The notes beneath the pieces were generated by a model that was given only the letters and a program-made list of their open reading frames with translations, was not told the origin of the DNA and searched no databases. This document shows positions 48,387-53,263 of a stretch of 53,263 nucleotides of DNA, in pieces; the stretch's first letter is position 1; each line of letters begins with the position of its first letter. A program made the position numbers and the translations under genes. This stretch comes from a virus, in the IMG/VR virus record IMGVR_UViG_3300025736_000033, positions 1 through 53,263 of that record; one strand, 5' to 3'.

Positions 48387-49414
48387 TCCGACAGCTCCGT
48401 TACCGCAGTCCTCAGACACTTCACAGCACCATTCAGGATACCACGTAGCTGCTGAACAGCCTTCAGTGCAACATCACTTGAAACTGGTGGGATCTGTAGA
48501 GCGCAGAGATCAGTAGCCAGAGATTCAAGCTTGTCCTTGTCCGGAGCAGCGAGTGCTTTCTGTTTGGCTTCCTTCTCAGCTTTGAGTCTAGCTACTTCAG
48601 CATCCTTCTCTGCCTGCTCAGAAGCAAGACGTAACCGTTCCTCTTCGAAGTCCCGGTCCTGTGCTTCCTTCTTCATACGTTCAGCTTCTGCCTCTACTGC
48701 CTTCTTCTCAGCTTCCAGCTTCTTACGAGCCAGCTCTGCCTTCTTCAGTTCTGCCTGGGCTTTCTTCTGTGAAGCCAGATTAGCCGCCTTGAGCTTGGCG
48801 TTCTCAGCTTCTATTCGCTCACGTTCCGCTTTTTCAGCAGCACGGGCCTCTTCGGCAGCCTTTTCCTTGGCTTCCTTCTCAGCTTCTATGCGCCTAGCTT
48901 CTGCCTGTTCGGCTTCCTTGGTGGCTTTGTAGCGTAGCTGGAATGTCTCGTGTAGCTTGCTGAAGTCGTCTTCGCTCATCTCGCCCAGATTGAAGTGCTG
49001 ACAGTCAACACCCAAAGCTTCCAGCTTAGATGTACGTTCGGCAACAATCATAAAGGCACGTTCAGCCTCAAGCCTCTTTATAAAGTTCTCTTGCTCCTGC
49101 AAGCCTTCTTCGACAGGAACAATAACGAACTTGATAACATTCGCCATGCCATCAATCGCCTTGCCCTCACGTAGACAACTCTCTTTAAGCCTCTTCCTTG
49201 TGTTTTCTACGTCACTTCTGATCTTCTTCAGCCCAAGCCGTGTGACCCTGGCTGTCTGCATTGCGTCTATGTCATCAACGCTCGTGACCTTAACGGTCTT
49301 GGCAGTTTCCAACAGCCCCTGCACTTCTTCCATGAAGGGGTTGAAGGTTACTGCCAGTGCGTTGTGCTTCTCAGGCTCTAACCCTGATTCGTATTTCTGC
49401 ATCTCTTCGGTCAT
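48383..49414 (-). CDS. Long coiled-coil protein of recombination cluster
   Basis: 343 aa. An N-terminal globular-looking part (1-150) is followed by a charged Ala/Glu/Lys coiled coil from about residue 165 to 275, made of heptad-like EAEKKA/AEAERM units, and a C-terminal domain (KLESLATDLCALQIPPV). TolA-like composition is only superficial because no membrane anchor exists. It lies between the SSB-like gene and the HNH gene, where phages often carry DUF1351-type or Erf-associated proteins, so a recombination role is inferred. Confidence 0.55.
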   Translation of the reverse strand: MTEEMQKYESGLEPEKHNALAVTFNPFMEEVQGLLETAKTVKVTSVDDIDAMQTARVTRLGLKKIRSDVENTRKRLKESCLREGKAIDGMANVIKFVIVPVEEGLQEQENFIKRLEAERAFMIVAERTSKLEALGVDCQHFNLGEMSEDDFSKLHETFQLRYKATKEAEQAEARRIEAEKEAKEKAAEEARAAEKAERERIEAENAKLKAANLASQKKAQAELKKAELARKKLEAEKKAVEAEAERMKKEAQDRDFEEERLRLASEQAEKDAEVARLKAEKEAKQKALAAPDKDKLESLATDLCALQIPPVSSDVALKAVQQLRGILNGAVKCLRTAVTELSE

Positions 49415-49455
49415 CGCATTATCCCTATGCTACTTTGTTGCAGTTTTCGTTCAGA

Positions 49456-50169
49456 TCAGAACGGGAAATTCTCTTCCGCTTCAGGCTCACCACTTACCGG
49501 ATCAATACCCGCTGGCGGTTCTGACTGTTCAGGACCAGCAGGAGCAACGTCACGTATAATCTCAGGCTCGTTAGTTGCTTCTGGTATCCTGTTCGATGCT
49601 TCCTTGCGTTCCCCATATTCCTTGGACTCTGCAATAATCTCGCGTAGCCAAGTAGGCAGATCAGCAGGGAGCTCGTCTGTCTTGCAGTCATCAAAGCTGA
49701 AGTACACCAGCGGATTCTCTGACTTTGGTGCTTCCATCCCACCGGGCAGTCCCATGATAGCCTTGACATTGGAGTACACCTTCTCACCATCTGCCGATGT
49801 GTTGTGAATCACCTGAAGCTGGCAAGCTGCTCCTAGTACAGCCTTCATATCAAACCCATCAAGGTCAGCCTTCGTGAACGCTTTGCCGCGCCATGCTTCC
49901 AGGTCTTTCCGCAGTGAAGCCTTCTTGTGCAGGCTCTGTGTGTACTTATTGCTGATAGCACGTGGGAGATTAACCATTGTCCCATCGCGTTCAAACTCAG
50001 CACGTACATGAGGAAGTTCCCATGTTACCATTACTTCACGCACGTACTTGTCGTAGTGCCTATTGTGCTGAGTGCCAAGATCCACAAGGCTGTAACATAC
50101 CGCTACATGCACGCCTTCCGGTATCGGGTCATAAGTCTTGCCGCCTTCTGCTTTTACTATTAGTCCCAT
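49456..50169 (-). CDS. ssDNA-binding-like protein with acidic C-terminal tip
   Basis: 237 aa. N-terminal half is beta-type (EGVHVAVCYSLVDLGTQH, EVMVTWELPH). SLRKDLEAWRGKAFTKADLDG near residue 85, and CQLQVIHNTSADGEKVYSNV, follow the pattern of a phage protein family that replaces SSB. The C-terminus is Pro/Glu-rich and ends EAEENFPF, like the acidic DDIPF tip of SSB that recruits partners. It lies next to an exonuclease gene, so a role with recombination or replication of single strands is likely. Confidence 0.65.
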   Translation of the reverse strand: MGLIVKAEGGKTYDPIPEGVHVAVCYSLVDLGTQHNRHYDKYVREVMVTWELPHVRAEFERDGTMVNLPRAISNKYTQSLHKKASLRKDLEAWRGKAFTKADLDGFDMKAVLGAACQLQVIHNTSADGEKVYSNVKAIMGLPGGMEAPKSENPLVYFSFDDCKTDELPADLPTWLREIIAESKEYGERKEASNRIPEATNEPEIIRDVAPAGPEQSEPPAGIDPVSGEPEAEENFPF

Positions 50170-50173
50170 CTTC

Positions 50174-50539
50174 CTACTCCTTCTTCCCTACTGGTGTTTT
50201 ATCCAACTTCGTGTACTGTTCAAATACTTCCTTGAATCCCAATGATGGTCCCGTTGCCATCCCTACTGTTGCATCTACCGTGTCAATACCTACAACAACA
50301 TGATTGGCTATCTCATATAAGTGAGTCATACCAGCAGATAATTCTGCGATAAACTCTTCCTTAGTGTATGGCCTGTATGAAGCCTGTGCCACTACTCGGT
50401 AATCACAATGTGTCCAATCCCATGAAGGATCATCTTCACGGCTCCATGATCGTGCATCCGTGATAGCGCCAGATGATTCTATCCGCGAGCCAAGCCCAAA
50501 AGATTCCATGATAGCGATACGTTCTGCAAGTGATTTCAT
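50174..50539 (-). CDS. Hypothetical protein, 121 aa
   Basis: Starts MKSLAERIAIMESFGLG at ATG 50539 in a TAATG overlap with the exonuclease gene. Includes SWDWTHCDYRVVAQA and a helical C-terminal half with a VVVGIDTVDATVGMATG stretch. Possible small partner of the exonuclease. Not recognised. Confidence 0.5.
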   Translation of the reverse strand: MKSLAERIAIMESFGLGSRIESSGAITDARSWSREDDPSWDWTHCDYRVVAQASYRPYTKEEFIAELSAGMTHLYEIANHVVVGIDTVDATVGMATGPSLGFKEVFEQYTKLDKTPVGKKE

Positions 50540-51429
50540 TATGCGTTCAGATCCCTCCATTTCGGTAACACCATCTCCATCACTTCAGGACTATGACCAG
50601 GCCATACACCTGTCTCAGTACATTCCTTGATAGTCTTGAGCGCGTTCTGGTATGCATCGCGCCCGTTCATCAGGTAGCCACGAGGATGTGTGGTTTCGTT
50701 GGCTTCATCATACGCTGCCAGCCCATCACATACACTTACCAGATGAGGCCATGCGCTTTCTACGAAGATGAAACTAAATGGGCAGGGTGTCTGCACTGGG
50801 TCTATCCCGTGCAGGATGCTCCAGCCATCACCGTAGAATGCTACCTGTGCATCCAAGCCATGATCGTATGCTGCCCTTACTGCTATGTACGGGTCCGACT
50901 TGCCCGTAGTCTTCAGGTCAGCCATCTCACAAGGATCATCACCGGCCATATCAGATCTCGCCTTGCACCTGATACCTGTTTCCGGATCAGTCCAGACAAA
51001 GGACACTTCACGGTAAGGTAGCCGGTCAAGGATAGCCTTGGCTTCAGCATGAGCATTCACGTTCTCAGCTACACGGAGAGCTGAAGAGATACCGTCCTTC
51101 ATCTCCGACCATTCGCCAGCAGGTAGGTATGTAACTTCTGGGTTCTCAGCACAGAGTAGTTCGTATTCTGCACCAGCCCTTCGCTTTATTGTAGAAGGCA
51201 GTGGAAAGTACTCATCCTGCTTGTCAGGTTCGAGCACAGCAGAGTGAGCCCGAGTCCCGAAGGTCATAGCCTTGGTTGCCACCATAGGCTTCTCAAGCCT
51301 GCCCTTGTAATGAGCCGCCGTGAGCCCACGGCATAGAGGCGTCAGGCTCGAGCGTGATACGAATGGCAGAGCGAAGTATTCTTCCGCTGGCATGTCGTAG
51401 TAGATACCGTCTTTAATTTCTTTGGTCAT
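50539..51429 (-). CDS. PDDEXK exonuclease VIII-like (RecE C-terminal type)
   Basis: 296 aa. FGTRAHSAVLEPDK near residue 60 is the GTxxHxxxLEP motif. ETGIRCKARSDMAG near residue 168 supplies the catalytic Asp, and CEMADLKTTGKSDP near residue 185 has the Asp-Leu-Lys of the PDDEXK core. These belong to the phage RecE/exo VIII (DUF3799) type that resects double strands 5' to 3'. With the ssDNA-binding-like gene it forms a recombination module. No Erf, RecT or Rad52 annealase is recognised. Confidence 0.75.
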   Translation of the reverse strand: MTKEIKDGIYYDMPAEEYFALPFVSRSSLTPLCRGLTAAHYKGRLEKPMVATKAMTFGTRAHSAVLEPDKQDEYFPLPSTIKRRAGAEYELLCAENPEVTYLPAGEWSEMKDGISSALRVAENVNAHAEAKAILDRLPYREVSFVWTDPETGIRCKARSDMAGDDPCEMADLKTTGKSDPYIAVRAAYDHGLDAQVAFYGDGWSILHGIDPVQTPCPFSFIFVESAWPHLVSVCDGLAAYDEANETTHPRGYLMNGRDAYQNALKTIKECTETGVWPGHSPEVMEMVLPKWRDLNA

Positions 51430-51488
51430 TAGTTATCCTCCTAGAAATTCTCCGCGTGAGTAAGTATGCGCGGCCCACTGTTTGCTAA

Positions 51489-51695
51489 TCAGCCATCGCC
51501 AGCGCCATAGCCAGAGCCATAGCCAGAGCCATCGCCATAGCCAGAGCCATAGCCAGAGCCATCGCCAGAGCCATCGCCAGCGCCATAGCCAGAGCCATAG
51601 CCAGAGCCAGAGCCATAGCCAGAGCCAGAGCCATCGCCATAGCCAGCGCCAGAGCCATAGCCAGATGCTTTGCCCCGCATGTCTACTTTTTCCAT
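51489..51695 (-). CDS. Gly-X repeat protein, 68 aa
   Basis: MEKVDMRGKASGYGSG start, then almost pure Gly-Tyr/Ser/Asp/Ala dipeptide repeats to the stop. It overlaps the end of the DUF6948-type gene by 13 bases. Low-complexity Gly-Tyr-Ser segments are flexible and can phase-separate or act as extended linkers. Function here unknown. Array at 51495-51663 underlies it. Confidence 0.5.
   Translation of the reverse strand: MEKVDMRGKASGYGSGAGYGDGSGSGYGSGSGYGSGYGAGDGSGDGSGYGSGYGDGSGYGSGYGAGDG
51495..51663. repeat. Hexanucleotide repeat array, about 170 bp
   Basis: Units of 6 bases (GGCTAT, GGCTCT, GGCGAT, GGCGCT on the minus strand) in a semi-ordered pattern encode Gly-X. The array style is comparable with the GGAGTN array at 41986-42170. 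Confidence 0.9.
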
Positions 51696-52057
51696 ATCGC
51701 CACCCCGTCAATACTCGCCTTTGCCGCCGCTGTTGCGGGAATCACTTCGATAGCCTCCGTCAGCGTGATTGAGCTAACCTCGCAAGGGAACTTACAATCG
51801 CTAGGACTCTTCACACCCTCCATAGCCAACTGCGACAGCGTAGCCGCGCCCTTCCAAAACCAAAGCCGCCGTGCATTAACCAGTACTACCTCTTTGCCAG
51901 AACGAGATTTAAGATACCCAGCATGTACGCCCGCTGAATATGTACGGACAATCACATAGTCCATACCATCCACGCTTTCAGCCTTTGTCGGCTGAACGCT
52001 ATCCGCTGGAACGTACTTCTTGCCGTTGATGTCTATTACGTCTGCCGTCATGTTCAT
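51683..52057 (-). CDS. DUF6948-type protein, 124 aa
   Basis: MNMTADVIDINGKKYVPADS then YVIVRTYSAGVHAGYL near residue 34, EVVLVNARRLWFWKGAATLS near 56 and ITLTEAIEVIPATAAAKASI near 97 match the pattern I know for DUF6948 (a widely spread phage/bacterial protein of unknown role). An AGGAGGCTAAGGC site lies before the ATG. It overlaps the Gly-X repeat gene after it and the 40-aa gene before it. Confidence 0.65.
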   Translation of the reverse strand: MNMTADVIDINGKKYVPADSVQPTKAESVDGMDYVIVRTYSAGVHAGYLKSRSGKEVVLVNARRLWFWKGAATLSQLAMEGVKSPSDCKFPCEVSSITLTEAIEVIPATAAAKASIDGVAIWKK

Positions 52058-52176
52058 GCCTTAGCCTCCTTGTTTGTTGATTGCACATCATTACCCAGCA
52101 AGCCAGCATGGGGGTCACTGTCTACCGAAAGAGTCTTATCAGTGATAGCTCCTTCGTAAATAATGGTATCCGTCAT
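52054..52176 (-). CDS. Tiny protein, 40 aa
   Basis: MTDTIIYEGAITDKTLSVDS start in an ATGA overlap with the 85-aa gene, and ending in ATGA with the DUF6948-type gene. Acidic, no motif. Confidence 0.45.
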   Translation of the reverse strand: MTDTIIYEGAITDKTLSVDSDPHAGLLGNDVQSTNKEAKA

Positions 52177-52430
52177 GCCAGCTCGTCAGGGTTGCTTAAT
52201 TTATCCTGCTCAGCTTCTTCAGTAGAGAGGATGTTGAATATTAAAGGTCTGAGTAATTCGGATGTGCTGTTAATCCAAGACCGCTGTTCAGACAGTGCAT
52301 CTAGTCTAGCCCAGACGGATGCTCTCATGCCGATTGATCTCTGTTCGATAGGGTCTATAGGTTTGGGCTGTGCTTTCATCTGATTGAGAGAATAGCTCCA
52401 CATGAATCCGGTGTAAACAACTTTCTTCAT
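52173..52430 (-). CDS. Possible ribbon-helix-helix protein, 85 aa
   Basis: MKKVVYTGFMWSYSLNQMKA start. RSIGMRASVWARLDALSEQR (about 31-50) is a plausible RHH strand-helix, with a second helix SELLRPLIFNILSTEE. The ribosome site is weak, so an internal ATG at 52376 is an alternative. First gene of the early operon after the terminator, so a regulator would fit. Confidence 0.5.
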   Translation of the reverse strand: MKKVVYTGFMWSYSLNQMKAQPKPIDPIEQRSIGMRASVWARLDALSEQRSWINSTSELLRPLIFNILSTEEAEQDKLSNPDELA

Positions 52431-52501
52431 TTATTTAACCAGAGCATTTGTGGGTTCTGCACGGGCCTATCGTGTATGGGGTAGGCCAAGGTATACCCCG
52501 A

Positions 52502-52544
52502 CAGCAAGAAGCCCACGCTAGGGGAGCGTGGGCCTTGCTTGCTG
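52502..52544 (-). terminator. Strong terminator after the papain-like gene
   Basis: GCCCACGCT (52511-52519) pairs with AGCGTGGGC (52525-52533) around a 5-nt loop, with outer arms CAGCAAG and CTTGCTG extending the stem. On the minus strand TTCTTGCT follows. It separates the hydrolase gene from the early operon start and likely ends the late transcript. Confidence 0.75.
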
Positions 52545-52583
52545 ACCTACTGGAGAGAGATGAACTCCAGCGGGATAGTCAGG

Positions 52584-53144
52584 TCAGGTAGCGGGGGTGT
52601 TGGTGGAGGATGCGAAATATTCCTTGCTGCCCATTCCGTCGTTTAAGTGCTTAAATATGCCTTCCGGGGTCCACGTCCAGTCAGCCTCTGCAAATTCAGC
52701 GCATAGCCCGTAGCAGATTTTAACGTCAAGCTCGTTGCATGTTACGCGGTTAGATTTGGCCGATAACTTTTTCAGGAAGTCTGAGTCACGCCGCTTCCAA
52801 AGCTTGACCCATGCCGAGTAGATCAGGAGCTGGCCCCAGTCGTAGCCGGCACCGTGTTCTAGGAGTGCGCGACGGTACATGCTGGATCTCTGCGGCGGGA
52901 GCGTGTGGAGCTCCACCGTATGATACCTGTTGATTTTGCCTGCCTCCATAGCACGGTCGATATGCTCGCGTGGTGTCCAAACTACGCCCTCATCCAGCGA
53001 CTCAACAAGCAGGGTCACATGCGGAAATTGGAACTCGATGCCCGTGTGGCTGATAGCGGAATCCTCAAGGTACATGATGGCCTTCGACATACGCGCTGTG
53101 CCCGCTGTCCAGAATACGGAAACCTTGTCTATCTTGTAGTCCAT
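52584..53144 (-). CDS. Permuted papain-fold (NlpC/P60-superfamily) hydrolase, putative
   Basis: About 186 aa from ATG 53144, in a TAATG overlap with the partial gene before it. SAISHTGIEFQFP near residue 30 has a His typical of permuted NlpC/P60 (YiiX/YaeF-like) enzymes. NRVTCNELDVKICYG near residue 135 supplies a Cys, and AGYDWGQLLIYSA in the middle is also typical of this group. In this permuted order His precedes Cys. It may cut peptidoglycan or act as an amidase during entry or lysis; no signal peptide. A strong terminator follows. Confidence 0.6.
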   Translation of the reverse strand: MDYKIDKVSVFWTAGTARMSKAIMYLEDSAISHTGIEFQFPHVTLLVESLDEGVVWTPREHIDRAMEAGKINRYHTVELHTLPPQRSSMYRRALLEHGAGYDWGQLLIYSAWVKLWKRRDSDFLKKLSAKSNRVTCNELDVKICYGLCAEFAEADWTWTPEGIFKHLNDGMGSKEYFASSTNTPAT

Positions 53145-53263
53145 TAAATCACTCCATGGATTTTCATCAGCCCGTACACCGTGGCAACAGATAAGACGCA
53201 AAGCACACCGCCTGTGCCCGTTGCCTTGATCGACCTGCCGCCCGGCAATGGAATCGTGATACC
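53144..53263 (-). CDS. C-terminal end of a gene cut by the window edge
   Basis: A 39-codon open frame GITIPLPGGRSIKATG...KIHGVI ends in TAA overlapping the hydrolase ATG. It contains a hydrophobic helix (GGVLCVLSVATVYGLM). The first 9 codons repeat part of the 139-aa gene (5804-5831). If the window is circular, it is the in-frame C-terminus of the gene at 1-2133; otherwise it is an independent short, perhaps holin-like, protein. Confidence 0.4.
   Translation of the reverse strand, partial: GITIPLPGGRSIKATGTGGVLCVLSVATVYGLMKIHGVI

Noticed and set aside
48531-48932. Plus-strand Ser/Ala-rich frame opposite the coiled-coil gene
   Set aside because: Antisense shadow of a Glu/Lys/Ala-rich coiled coil; no leader or neighbours.
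51433-51711. Trp-Leu/Arg repeat frame over the second array
   Set aside because: Alternative frame of the same array; the Gly-X frame has a proper start overlapping the upstream gene.
1-53263. Integrase, attachment site or prophage borders
   Set aside because: No tyrosine or serine recombinase motif and no tRNA-end duplication were seen.

Overview
The window looks like most or all of the genome of a tailed double-stranded DNA phage (Caudoviricetes), probably assembled from an environmental sample. Nearly all genes lie on the minus strand in tightly packed operons with ATGA, TAATG or GTGA overlaps. There is a terminase large subunit, a portal, a scaffold-like protein, a probable major capsid protein, large internal-virion or polyvalent proteins and long fibre genes. 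No integrase, tRNA, CRISPR array, phage DNA polymerase or RNA polymerase was recognised. A 65-aa protein with a lipobox and several proteins with N-terminal signal peptides or membrane segments point to a Gram-negative (diderm) host. The host phylum cannot be read from the sequence.

Layout, read leftward along the minus strand. At 52.4-44.1 kb is the early/replication operon: a DUF6948-type protein with a Gly-X repeat protein, a PDDEXK exonuclease VIII-like protein, an ssDNA-binding-like protein with an acidic tip, a coiled-coil protein, an HNH protein, a DnaJ-like protein, a DNA polymerase beta-like nucleotidyltransferase and a replication-initiator-like protein. At 44.1-40.9 kb are an adenine methyltransferase, a DnaB-type helicase, a second low-complexity repeat array and a run of tiny overlapping genes. 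At 38.4-40.8 kb is the only substantial plus-strand operon, made of small genes plus a DnaN (sliding clamp)-like protein. It ends in a strong hairpin that faces the end of the minus operon. At 38.3-36.8 kb are a 261-aa gene and a noncoding stretch of about 0.7 kb (candidate origin or control region). At 36.8-30.4 kb lie many small accessory genes, including zinc ribbons, DUF551-type proteins that share repeated cassettes, a PAPS-reductase-like protein and a ParB/sulfiredoxin-like protein. At 30.4-20.3 kb is packaging and head: terminase, GroES-like protein, portal, scaffold, decoration, capsid, and two exported or membrane proteins. At 20.3-11.6 kb are head-tail and tail genes and a 1,244-aa polyvalent protein. 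At 11.5-4.9 kb are fibre/adhesin genes with signal peptides and a short lipoprotein. At 4.9-1 kb is a second internal-virion-type module whose large protein runs off the left edge.

If the two window ends are joined, the left-edge gene continues in frame into the open frame at the right edge. That frame stops at 53144 in a TAATG coupled to a papain-like hydrolase gene, followed by a strong terminator at about 52.5 kb. This fits a circularly permuted genome whose late operon ends at 52.5 kb. However, the last 28 nt of the window also exactly match 5804-5831, so an assembly breakpoint at a repeat is a real alternative.

The most unusual features are: (1) a fibre/virion locus in which five or six proteins carry export signals, including YadA-head-like and C1q-like adhesins; (2) two parallel internal-virion modules; (3) two hexanucleotide repeat arrays, each downstream of a small gene of a probably related cassette; (4) phage-encoded GroES-like, DnaJ-like and DnaN-like proteins; (5) repeated short cassettes that build several small-gene ends and starts. 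Function calls rest on reading motifs by eye; no database search was run.
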